A stretch of 64,000 bases of DNA. It comes from Flammula alnicola (Eukaryota; Basidiomycota; Agaricomycetes; Agaricales; Strophariaceae). Shown here one piece after another: positions 1-14,687 of the stretch. The DNA is taken from positions 1 through 64,000 of the forward strand of contig JADNRV010000091.1 in the NCBI GenBank assembly GCA_015499995.1. Direction: 5' to 3'. The position numbers and the translations under genes were made by a program. The stretch's first letter is position 1; each line of letters begins with the position of its first letter. Under the pieces are notes generated by a model that saw only the letters and a list, made by a program, of their open reading frames with translations, had not been told where the DNA came from and did no database searches.

Positions 1-3000
1 GACGTTCAGAGGTGGTGGTTGGGGTGCCGTTGTTTGAGGTCTAACGACCTCTGGCTCTGTCTTTGGGACTTGAACAATGTTTACCGGCTCCTGCATATCT
101 TTGGATCTCGAAGGAGGCAAATGTCCGAGGGGTTGAGAATTGTATTCAATCCGAGCCAAAGAAACTGTAACGTTGTCGTAATGCGGACCTGAGACAGGAA
201 CCACTTGCTGCTGGTACAACTCATTTCGCGGCAGGGCATGAGATCCAACAAGAGTTGAATGAGGTTGCTTGGCTAACGGATTCGTCGTTTGCTGGGTAGG
301 AGCAACTCCCGCGACTTGATGTAAGATCGTGTTTTGAAGGTTGGATATTGTTGAGGATGGAACATCCGCCATTTCCACTTTGTTGGATACCATCTCCAGT
401 GGACGTTCTATAGGCAGACGTTGGTCCTTTTGCCGTTCCAAACGCGTTTGAGCGATCTGTGATTGTATCGCTTCTTCGACAGCGCCCGCGTTAGGATAAC
501 TTGTCGACATAGATGATTGAATATGTCTCTAATCGGTACCAGGGTATTCCAGGAGACCTCATAAGTCAAAAATCAAAAACATCATTGTGCAATCAAAAGG
601 ACTGACCGTTGGTGGGAAACCAGCGCCTCCTCTGGATGCAACATTCTGAGAAGGGAGTGAATAATGGAATGCGCCAGAAGTGCGAGAAGGAGGACGACGA
701 TAGGCTAGCTAACAGTGCGTCCGTAGAATGAGTGATTTTTTTGTAATATTGAGGTATAGAAACATACATCGCCTGGTCTTGAACGATATTCAGTAGACTG
801 CAAAGGAGCTGTAGGCTGTGAAGGAGTGACAGGCTGTAGGGAAGCGGCAAGTTGTGAAAGAGTGTGAGATTGCGAAGGAGTGGTAGGCCGTGCTGAAGGG
901 TCGTCGTGTCGTTCATGAAGTTTCAGGCGATTCTTGTTTAAGAAGGAGAATTGGGTCAGACTTGAGGACGCGGAGAACGATTAAACTCACGATTTCTCTG
1001 CGCACTGGAACTTCCGTGAGGTCATTTGCTGTCGGTGCAGCATTTGCTATGCTGGATGACGGTAGTAATGGCCGATCGTTCGGTCTGATTTCTCTTGGTG
1101 GAAGATACACAGGCATTTGTTGAGGTGTTGAAGGTATCGGAGGTTGACTTTCGAGATTCGATGGAAGTGCCTTGCGCTGTGGGTGATTCAAGGGTGCAGA
1201 CGAGATCATAGGACTTGTGGCTTCGGAAGGCCTATCTTGACGAGAACGAGCAACCTATAGATCGATTAAAAAATATGCCAATAGAAGTGGATTATTCGCA
1301 CCTTTGCAGGCGTGCCTTCGTCGATTCGGTTGCGTTTCTGCACCATCCGAGTCCCAAGTCTTCTTTTCACAGAGCCGTCCGAACTCTCTGCATCGTCAAT
1401 TTGCACAGTTTCAGGGTTCATTGCTGGCCGTGATGACTTGCGCTCATGTCCCGTGTAGTTGTCAGAAAGCCAGCCTTGGTTGCTCTCCTTCCGCCGGTCA
1501 CGATCCACAGCTGCATGTTTGGGTCGTCTGAGATCTTGTTCTCCGTCTGTAGCTTCTGCACGATATCTCCCGTGATCTCGTTCCCGCTCTCTCGGTCGGA
1601 GAACCTCTCTGGTTGTCCTTGCATCCCTGTCCTTGCGTAGATCCCGATCGTGGATTCGAACATCATGCCTGATTCCTTCTGCTATAGTATGCTGTCGCAT
1701 CTTGTTACCGTCATCCCTTGGAGTCGTATCCTCTTCTCGTGTTCGTTCCTTCCCTTGGGTGTTTGGGCTTCCCTGATTGAGATCGTTTCTTTCTCTCCCC
1801 TTTTCTTTATCCCGATCCCACTCTCGCTCTCTTAAACGCTGTTTCTCTCGCTCGCGTTCCTTCTCGCGTTCTCGACGTTCTCTTTCATAGTACCGCTCTC
1901 GCTCCTTTTCCCGGTCTCGCTCCTTTTCCAGTTCTCGCTCCTTTTCCCGTTCTCGTTCCCTCTCGCGCTCACGTTCACGTTCTCGATGTCTTTCGCGCTC
2001 GCGCTCGTTCTCTCTTTCGAGTTCCTGGTTTCGTTCTTGTTCCTTCTCAGCTTCTTTTGCAAGCTCTCTCTCCCTATCTCGTTCGCGTTCTCGCTGCGCT
2101 CACGTTCCTTCTCACGTTCGCGTTCTTTCTCTCTGTCCCGTTCCTTCCGTTCCTGCTCCCTCTGAGCTTCCTTTATCATTTCCCTCTCCCTTTCTCGGTT
2201 CCTGTCGCGTTCTCGATCATGATCTAATTCGCGATCCTTTCCTTGGTATCGGAGCCTCTCTTTGTCCTGATCTCTTTCTCGCTGTCGATCTCTGTCCCTG
2301 CCCCTTTCTCTTTCTCTTTCCTTCGGCCGATCCCTCTCTTTTTCCCTCCTTCCACTCTCCACGGCTGCATCCTTCTCGTCGTTACGCGAGTGATATCTGT
2401 GCAACGCTTCGTTCGCGTCTTGCAGACGAGTTGACTCTTTCCATCGCTCTTCAGCTTGTTTTGATGTAGTTGGAGCATTGCTAGGGTGCCATATCTCGTG
2501 TGGGACCGCCGGTAGTGGATTCAATTCTCGAGTTTCCATGTCGGGGGGTTTTGACAGCGTTTTCGTGGGAGGTATATGTTCGGGTAGAATAAATTGGCCG
2601 GCTGGCAGATGGAGGCGGGCGTGGGGTTTGGCGTCGTTGTAGTCTCTGTATCGCGTTGAAGTTGCTTTGGATGGCGCTTGGGGAGGGACTTGCGCATACT
2701 GTGTCGAAGAGACAGGGGGATTGGGTCGGCTAGTTGCATAAATTGGCTTCTCCGTCGAGGGGCCCACCGTGACATTATTTGGTGCAGTCGCCTTCTCATA
2801 TGAGGGTATTGGTCGGGTGTGCGATGGTTTAGGTGCACGGCTGGAGCTTCGTTTTTCACCATGTGAACGAGTGGTTGGATAAGTCGCAGCAACATCTCCG
2901 TGACCAGGAGTTGGCCTAGCAGAATCTCGCTCAGGATCAGCGCTTGGGGTCCAGAATTTATACGACTCTTTTGACGCAGATTTGGAATGGCCCGTTTGGG

Positions 3001-3034
3001 TGGAGTCATGGAGGCGCGAGAAGAAACTTTTCAT
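1..3034 (-). CDS. Arg/Glu-rich low-complexity protein, 3' end beyond window
   Basis: The reading frame starts at the ATG at 3034 (protein begins MKSFFSRLHDSTQ) and runs leftwards out of the window. The first ~200 residues are Pro/Ser-rich and apparently disordered. They are followed by a very long stretch of Arg/Glu/Asp/Lys repeats (RERDRERE-like, about 2480-1800) that should form a charged single helix or coiled coil. After that come further disordered exons separated by small introns (for example about 1259-1307 and the region around 980). The RE-rich frame switches near 2095, where one missing base would keep the repeat open through to about 1300. I do not recognise a catalytic domain. RE/RD-rich tracts occur in nuclear and RNA-processing proteins, but that is only an analogy. 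It is transcribed away from the USP7 gene. Confidence 0.6.
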
Positions 3035-4033
3035 GCAGATGTCGCAGGCAAGAGTCTAAAGGGTATTCTTATGGATCCAGTACGTTGCCAAATGCGAAGA
3101 AAAACAAAACAGAAGGTAAACACGCCTAGGGAAGCTATAAAGGCGTCCTGTCGACATGAGGCAGAGCGAAGGACAGCTGCTTGCTACACATTTGGGCATT
3201 CCCATATGTAATCATTGTTTGCAGCGTTGTCAACACAGGCCTTAAATTCGATTTCATTAAACCATCCTTCAAAACAGTGCATGTATTGCATAAAGCCATG
3301 TCAATTATTATATACAACAACTAAAAGGTAAAGGGCTAATAAGTGTATGCCAAAGTGCAAAACGTACGATGACAAACGATGCAAATGCAACGCGATCGTA
3401 TGCAAATGCACAAGGCGTCATCAAGGAGGTCCACAGTGGGCAATGCCCGGCGATCCAGGCCTCAAAACGATGCCCGAACAACCATCTGCGACCTCCTGGA
3501 TCGCTATTACACGATTTTGACTCATTCCACGGCAGTAGGACAGCTGCAAGGCTGTTGGAAACTAAAAGTCTCCCTGTCGAGACAATTTAAGGATCGTGTG
3601 TCGAGGCAGACTTGAAAGAAAATGAAAGAGGAACTCAAGTGGGTGTCTAGGGAGCAAGGGATTGGCAAAGGACTGAGATTACGATGGAAGGGCATAGTGC
3701 ACACTATGGTATGGCAGAAGAAAAAGAGTTATTTTTTGTCGGTCAGCGGCGTGGGATCTTTTCTTATATGAGTCAGCTTTAGGCAATCGCCGGGCTGGCT
3801 TGAGGCATTCGCTTCTGACTTTGTAAGTCACTGTATCTTCGCAGCATATAGCATCAAGTTTCACCCTTCTTGAGATCCACAACCGACCACGTTTTTATAT
3901 TTTGAAGATATTGCTAGTCGAACTCTAATTGGTCATTTTCCTGTCGTTGTGGGACTGATATGGTTCGTCTGCTTTCCACTGCTTGTGTGGCATTGTTGAC
4001 TAAACGTTCCGATCTCTCCTCTAGAACGACACG
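3035..4033. other. intergenic region between divergent genes
   Basis: About 1 kb separates two divergently transcribed genes. It holds only short overlapping ORFs without family resemblance or splice logic, so I read it as a shared promoter region. I see no repeat or RNA gene in it. Confidence 0.5.
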
Positions 4034-8273
<4,240 letters not shown>

Positions 8274-8545
8274 TCATCAGGATATTAGCTTACTTCAGGT
8301 ATTCATTGATCCATCTCATACTATATTCGACTTTTCGTCACTGTACTTTTCAATTCTTCTTTATCGTTGTCCGAGAAACATGAGACAGGATCGGTCTTCA
8401 GTGCAATCAAATAATCGTAACACGTGGACCATTACAGTGAATAAGAGGTGGGTATACAGACATCCCTACATATCCCCAGTTACTTTCGTTTCTTCGTTTT
8501 TTTGCCCTGTAATTACATGTCAGTTTCATGGACACAGTTGATATT

Positions 8546-9299
8546 CTAAAGCGAATAACTTACAGATTTTGAATTTACGGAACCTTCGTTATCACTGGTG
8601 ATGGCGCTTTCTGGGGATGTGGGCGACAGCAATCCGTTTGAAGGTTTGTGCGACGGTGCTGGTGCATCGGCGATGGCCTTTGATGATTTCAGCTCGTATC
8701 TTGCTTCTGCTCGATTTGTTAGGGAAGTAGGAATGACGAATGGAAGCTAAGTACCAATCTCCGCTTTTGTTTCGTTTGTTCTCTCGAAGACAGCCCGCAT
8801 TTTTTCGTTCGCCAGCATTTCGTTTGCAGTAGGAAAGATGACCTGCCCCCATCCTTCTACAAATGAATTCGCCTCGGCGACCACTTCCATAATCTCGACC
8901 TCCAGTTCCTTCTCTGCGGCGAGCAGACTGTTCCAGAGATCGTCGCCTATAGATCCCTTCTGGAGCAGATTTTGTAAAGCTGGCTTATCCTCACGGATTC
9001 GAAGAACACGTTGTACATCGGCCATGGCGCGTCTGAGAAGCGCCGATTTCAGAAGAGCATCGTGGGCGGGAGGATCGGTTTTCTGAAGGAGTGTAACGTA
9101 TGCATTGCGTTCAGGATGTGTAGGAAAATATGGCTCGTAAACCTTTGCTGTAAACGCGTCCCTGATCAGAATCCGCTTAAGATGTGAATAATGAATGAAT
9201 AAACGTACTAGCGGTGTGTTTGCGATAAAAAAAGCTGAAAACAAAGAGACCGCCGAAGATGATTATAACATATGCGACGGGGACAAGTACGGACGCCAT
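8546..9299 (-). CDS. SEC66: ER translocon subunit Sec66/Sec71-like
   Basis: Subunit of the Sec63 complex that assists post-translational protein import into the ER. The first exon starts at the ATG at 9299 and encodes a single hydrophobic segment (VPVAYVIIIFGGLFVFSFFY), consistent with an N-terminal membrane anchor. An intron of about 60 nt ends just before TKVYEPYFP, the conserved Sec66 YEPWFP-type motif, and is followed by the helical cytosolic domain (LLRRAMADVQRVLRIREDK ... FVEGWGQVIFPTANEML). A second short intron precedes a Ser/Pro-rich tail ending near 8546. It is convergent with the USP7 gene and divergent from citrate synthase, with a transposon inserted in that shared upstream region. 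Confidence 0.85.
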
Positions 9300-9503
9300 A
9301 CTTGAAGGTAGAGGTAAGAAGAGCGATGCGTTGACGTGTTCATTAGATGTGCTGGCGGAATTGTGTCTGTCCGTAATGTGTGTGGTCCTGCTTGTTTCGG
9401 AGGGCGATGCTGTCTTATCAAATTACATAATGTGTCTAGGCTCGTGATCGGCCGTAACTTTCGGACTCCGATGGTTACTTGGTCACGAGGCACAAACCGC
9501 CAA

Positions 9504-9511
9504 GATCATGA
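9504..9511. repeat. target-site duplication, left copy
   Basis: The 8-bp direct repeat GATCATGA abuts the left end of the transposon; an identical copy lies at 10253-10260. Confidence 0.85.
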
Positions 9512-9544
9512 AGGACCCCTGATAATACCGTGAGAGGTTGGATA
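9512..9544 (+). repeat. left terminal inverted repeat of transposon
   Basis: 33 bases identical to the reverse complement of 10220-10252; homology stops at base 34. Confidence 0.9.
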
Positions 9545-10219
9545 CCAAATACCCAAATTTTGGGTCGGCATAGGTGTTCGAAATTTCAGCAATTTTGGGC
9601 GAAATTTAGGTGTTTTCGGGATCCAACATAAAAATTTCGCCTCATATAGGTGCGCATAGTATCTGACCTCCAAAAATGTATATAAAATAGCTGAAAATTC
9701 AAAAAAAAATCTATGCTCGTATTCTAAGCTTTATCATCTTGCATTCTTTGTTTTGGGCCTCTTTTTCTTGTGGCGGTTGAGTAGGTGAGTGTTTTGAATG
9801 CCAAAAATGCGAAAATTGAATGAAATTGAAATTTTTGTAAATGGAAGAAAAGCAAAATAATTCTCATTCCTCGACATCATGCCACTGCGCTCTGATATGC
9901 CACTGACAATACAGAAATTAGCCAATCGTTCTACCACTGTCTAATCAGAAATGTGGCCCAAGGGCCAAGTACAAGGCTAATGCCTAATGGATAACTCAAG
10001 TCTCGACATTAGATCAAAATTATTGTCGGTCATCATGTAATCGCTGACTGGGACCGAGCAACCCATGGGTGTGCGGGATCTGACCTAACACAGATTGGGT
10101 GGCCCATGGGTGTGCAGGAGACATAGAGATATAATAAATTTTGGCCCGTCCATAGGTGTGCGCCTGCATAACAGTATCCGAGCTCGCGCGGCCTTTGGCC
10201 GCGCTCATAGGTGTGGGAA

Positions 10220-10252
10220 TATCCAACCTCTCACGGTATTATCAGGGGTCCT
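10220..10252 (-). repeat. right terminal inverted repeat of transposon
   Basis: Exact inverted copy of 9512-9544, followed directly by the GATCATGA duplication. Confidence 0.9.
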
Positions 10253-10260
10253 GATCATGA
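10253..10260. repeat. target-site duplication, right copy
   Basis: GATCATGA, identical to 9504-9511. Confidence 0.85.
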
Positions 10261-10435
10261 TGGAATTTCTCGAGACTGGCCAATAATTTTAAATGCGGGA
10301 TGCGGGGAGATGAGGGGAATCGCGGCACGTCCGGCTCATCTTAGTACCAAGCGTCCTTCCCCAAAATCAGGAGCTTTAAATAAACGGTGCAGGCCGGGTG
10401 AATCTCGTCCTACTTGTTCCTCCAAAAAGTCCAAA

Positions 10436-12714
10436 ATGCTCTCTCGAACTGCTCTTTCTCGCCAGGCTTGCCTTCGCAAGACTTCCTTCGCGACGCAGCG
10501 CTTCGCCTCTACCAAAGTATGCTCTCTTCGCAATATGATGTGTTTTTTTTTTCATTCATGTCTCCGTTACAGTCGCTGCGCGATACACTCAAAGAGGTGA
10601 TTCCTGTCAAGCAGGAGCAACTCAAGAAGCTTGTAAGGACAATTGGCCTCTTCGACAACTCGAGCTCACATTGATATTTTGTTTTCAGAAAGCCGAGCAC
10701 GGAAACACTGTTGTTGGTGATGTCAAGGTGCGATGTGTCCCGTCGCGCGTATTTTTTGAATATCGGGACTTACATCGCATTGTTTCAGGTTGACAACATT
10801 ATTGGTGGTATGCGAGGTCTGAAGGCAATGTTATGGGAGGCCTCAGTCCTGGATCCTATCGAGGTATGCTGAATTCACTCCGAGTTCTGTTATTATTGTT
10901 CAAGCGTAAATAGGGCATCCGATTCCATGGTCTGTCCATCCCCGACTGCCAAAAAGTCCTCCCTGCTGCCCCAGGAGGAAAGGAAATCATTCCCGAGAGT
11001 ATGCTCTGGCTTCTCCTGACTGGACAAGTGCCAACAGCAGAGCAGACCCTTGCCCTCTCGCAAGAGCTTGCCGAGAAGGGCGAACTTCCCAAATTCGTCG
11101 AGGATCTCGTGGATTCGTAAATATCTTCTTTCCAACGTCAAACCCATGGTTCTGATCGTCCATCATCTAGATTCCCCGCAAGCTTGCATCCTATGACGCA
11201 ATTGGGCATGGGAGTTGCTGCCCTGAACCACGACAGCGCTTTCCAGGCTGCTTACGAGAAGGGTATCAAAAAGTCCGAATACTGGACACCCACTCTCGAG
11301 GACTGTATAAACCTCATTGCCCGTCTTCCGGCTCTCGCCGCACGCATTTACCGCAATGTATATAGACCTGGAACCCCGTTGGCTCCTATTGACAAGAACT
11401 TGGATCTTGTCGGTGAGTTGTCCATTTATCGCCTCTCAGTCGCGTGAGTTGACATGGAATGTCAGGAAACTACTCGAACATGCTCGGATATGGCGCCAAC
11501 GAGAGCTTGACGGAGTATTTGCGTCTTTACATTGCCCTTCACGGCGACCACGAAGGAGGCAATGCATCAGCACATACCGCTCGTAAGTTGCTACATCCTT
11601 GTTGAAATAAACAATTTCTCAACCCAATCTTAGACTTGGTTGGCTCCACTCTTTCGGACCCTTACCTGTCCTATTCTGCTGCCCTGTTCGCTCTCGCTGG
11701 GCCTTTGCACGGGTATGTTATATTCTTCGATATAAAAGCTGCTACTTAAAGTGTGCTTTACAGACTTGCCAACCAGGAAGTCTTGAGATGGCAAATTGCC
11801 ATGCAGAAGGAAATTGGCTCTGATATCACCAATGAGAAGATCAAGGAGTACTTGTGGAAGACACTGAAGAGCGGACAAGTCGTGCCTGGGTACGTTGTTC
11901 GTCTTATTCACCTATGTGCCAATTTCACATGGAGTAATTTTGCAGATACGGCCATGGTGTTCTTCGCAACCCTGATCCTCGATTCGTCGCTCTGCAGGAG
12001 TTCTGCGCTACCCGCCCCGAACTGAAGAACAGCCCCATCATTGAACTTGTCAACAAGGTCATACGCCCAGTTGTTGTTTTCCCCGCACACTGTATTAATA
12101 TCTTCCTATAGACTTCCCAAGTTGCTCCTGATGTCTTGAAGGAGCATGGAAAGGTAAATTCCGCGTCTAGCCTCATTTAACCCGTGACTGAGACAATGAA
12201 ATTTCAATAGACCAAGAACCCTTACCCCAACGTTGACGCTACTTCTGGTACACTTGATCTTCAATTTTACATTCGAAAGGAGATGTACTAAAAAAAATTC
12301 ACAGGTTGTGTCCTCTACCACTACGGCCTCACAGAATTCAAGGTTAGTAATATATTCGCCGTCTACTAAGTTACATTTCCTGACATCAATACTTGCCCTT
12401 AGTACTACACTGTCATCTTCGGTGTTTCCAGAGGTAATTTTGGTTGAGCAACTCTTGAATATCTGCTGACTCTACCGATAGCCTTGGGCGCTTTGACTCA
12501 ACTCGTCTGGGCACGAGGTACGTTAATGTCTTGAAGTATATCTTCTTGACGCAGGAAATCTGACCGCATTTTATAGCACTTGCACTGCCTCTCGAGAGGC
12601 CCAAATGTAAGCTTCTCCATCATCAAAAACTCACCTTTTTTTTTTTCTAAACTCTTCACCTCCACAGCTATGTCGATGGATGCCCTAGAAAAGTTCATCA
12701 AAGAAAACAATTAA
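10436..12714 (+). CDS. CIT1: Citrate synthase, mitochondrial
   Basis: Condenses oxaloacetate with acetyl-CoA to citrate, the entry step of the TCA cycle. The ATG at 10436 opens an Arg/Ser-rich mitochondrial presequence ([18 protein letters not shown]). Conserved blocks follow across many short exons: [34 protein letters not shown], the [13 protein letters not shown] stretch, [19 protein letters not shown] (catalytic His region), [16 protein letters not shown] and [16 protein letters not shown] (active-site His and substrate-binding Arg). The C-terminus ends [10 protein letters not shown] at 12714. The total of about 465 residues fits eukaryotic enzymes, and no frame interruption was noticed. 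A MITE lies 184 bp upstream and may sit in the promoter. Confidence 0.97.
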
Positions 12715-13142
12715 ACGCACTGACCAGGATAAGCAGGATAAGAAAGATGCCTGGAAAATGCATATTGAGATGCAATGATAAAATTATACAGGGAATTTTG
12801 TCGTTTTTATAAAGGACATCCATATTTAGATAGTACGGGTGCATGTTATACAACATTTATTGTTTTATCAATATCGTGAACAGAGTCCTACAAACGTAGT
12901 TCCCTAAAGTCAAACCACCAACAAGGAGAGAACAGGAAATAGTTTGATAATCAGAGAGAGAAAAGGAGAACGAGCCGAGAGCCCAGTCATAAGTATCCGA
13001 CATGAATCAAACGTAATCATAAATTAAACTGGGTATTCATACACCGCGAATAACTTGAGAAGCAAGCAAGCAAGGCGACACTGAGAGGAAGAGAAAAAGG
13101 GCAAGAGCAAGGGGAATAACATAAATACGATTGAAGATTCAC
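12715..13142. other. intergenic region between convergent genes
   Basis: Holds the 3' flanks of citrate synthase and the opposing Pro/Gly-rich gene. No ORF or repeat of note was seen. Confidence 0.5.
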
Positions 13143-14589
13143 TTAGAACCTTCTGATCTGTCCTTGAGCGGGTCCTGGCTGGGGCATGGGCATCTGACCC
13201 GGAGGTGGAGGACGACCTCCATAGCCAGCTGGAGGCGCTGGGCCTGAAGGCAAACGAGGACCAGGACCGGGACCAGGACCAGGGCGACCAGCAGGGTTGG
13301 GGCCCATCCCTTGAGGGAGACCATAGCCGCCTGGCGGACCTTGGCCTGGAGGCCCGTATCCTGCAGGCGGCGGACCCTGGCCTGGTGGTCCGTACCCTGC
13401 AGGCGGGGGTCCTTGACCAGGCGGACCATACCCGGCGGGTGGAGGACCTTGGCCCGGTGGGAAGCCACGGTTTGGAGGCGCATAGCCTGCTGGAGGACGG
13501 CCTGCTGGGTTGATGGGACCAGAGCCGTTGGGTGGTGGTTGAGGGCGCTGCTGGGGTGGAAGCGGACCTGGATTTGGACCCTGACCGGGTCCTGGTCCTG
13601 GCCCTGGGCGCCCTGCTGGAGGCGGACCGTTACTGGCGGGGCCAGGGTCGCGCAGCGAAACGGGGGCGGGGCGCCCGTTGATGGATGGATTTGGGTTGCC
13701 TGCGGGCGGGGGAGGGTTCTTCTCTGCGGCTTTCATGATTTCATCGCTTTGAATAGAAGACCGTGGTTAATATACGTGAGAGGGAAAGAGAAAGAGAAAG
13801 AAATACGGACTCTAGGAGGTTGAGTGCGGCGCACAGAACGACCCATTCGACGCAGTCCTCATTGCCCTCGCCCAGGGTCTGCCAGACTGCTTTCTCTTCG
13901 GGTGATTTACCAGTGATGCTGATGCGCGTACCGCCGCCATTGGGACCGGGAGGGTTCTTCTGGATTTTACCAAACTCGATGCGCTTTGGGGGTATATTAT
14001 GACCAGCATAGGCGAAGTAGAACATGCTCCAGAATGTGGCGTTTGGGTTGGGCTTTGAGATCTGGAAGAGGGGAAGATCCGGGGAATCAGGCGAGGGGAG
14101 GGAGAGCTTGTATATAGGAGATATGACTCCTGTGTTGGCGATGGACCATTTGAGGTTGCGGGAGGCTTCACAGCGGACGACGCGAGAAGATGCAGAAGAT
14201 GAATGGCCCGGATCTGATGCAGAAGCCTTTCCTGGTTCTCGGGGCGGGGAGGGAAGAGCTTGGCAACGCAGAGATCACCTTGCGGGGAGGGCGTCAAAAG
14301 GTAATTTTCGGTATTCTGGAAGAAAAATAAGGAAGTGGAGATAGATAAATAAAAAGGAGGGCTGACATAGTTTGTGTGGAGATACGAGTAAAGGATATTG
14401 GATGGCTGGCCTAGAGAAGATGAGCTAAAAGTGGCGAGAAAAGGAGAGAAGACTGACCATGGGGCGTGACAATGAGGGTGGGGAGATGGTTTGGGATTGG
14501 CGGGTGGGACGGGGAGGTGTATACGGCGTATATGGCTAGAAAACAGTGAGTAGACTGGCTAGAATCGAGTTGTTGTACATACCGGCCAT
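13143..14589 (-). CDS. Uncharacterised protein with Pro/Gly-rich repeat tail
   Basis: Starts at the ATG at 14589 with a three-codon first exon. Short exons encode IYAVYTSPSHPPIPNHLPTL and QPSNILYSYLHTNY. A larger exon then gives a compact folded-looking segment (LKWSIANTGVISPIYKL, NATFWSMFYFAYAGHNIPP, EDCVEWVVLCAALNLL). The last exon (13143-13736) is almost entirely Pro/Gly/Gln with a tandem ~12-residue unit, GYGPPGQGPPPA. The frame must change between about 14290 and 14200; a base lost in the GGGG run at 14241-14244 is the simplest cause, a 47-nt intron another. I recognise no family. The tail resembles disordered, phase-separating or SH3/WW-binding sequences. It shares a 98-bp promoter region with the B56 gene. 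Confidence 0.7.
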
Positions 14590-14687
14590 TGTCAAGAGGC
14601 AGTAACTAGCGCCAGTGCGCAGATGGTAGTAAAGGGGTCACGCGTGACATTTGGTTCTTGTTTATCGATTCTTGTGTCCAAACCGCC

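Larger units (their letters stand above)
9512..10252. mobile_element. Non-autonomous TIR DNA transposon (MITE-like), 741 bp
   Basis: The element is bounded by perfect 33-bp terminal inverted repeats (9512-9544 and 10220-10252, outer end AGGACCCCTGATAATACCG) and flanked by an identical 8-bp duplication, GATCATGA. It has no transposase ORF and is AT-rich in the middle. It carries several copies of a subterminal motif CATRGGTGTGCG (about 9569, 10064, 10105, 10151, 10206) and a GC-rich hairpin (10186-10204, 8-bp stem). An 8-bp duplication fits hAT, P, Merlin or KDZ/Zisupton-type elements; the superfamily cannot be fixed from the ends alone. Perfect TIRs and duplication point to a recent insertion. 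It sits in the shared upstream region of SEC66 and CIT1, 184 bp before the CIT1 start. Confidence 0.9.

Noticed and set aside
3369..3882. Overlapping short ORFs between the RE-rich gene and USP7
   Set aside because: Several frames open by chance, with no conserved motif or consistent splicing.
9734..10226. Small ORFs inside the transposon
   Set aside because: Short, overlapping, without transposase motifs; the element is non-autonomous.
13205..13823. Plus-strand ORFs opposite the Pro/Gly-rich exon
   Set aside because: They mirror the GC-rich repeat of the minus-strand gene, whose frame joins to real exons.
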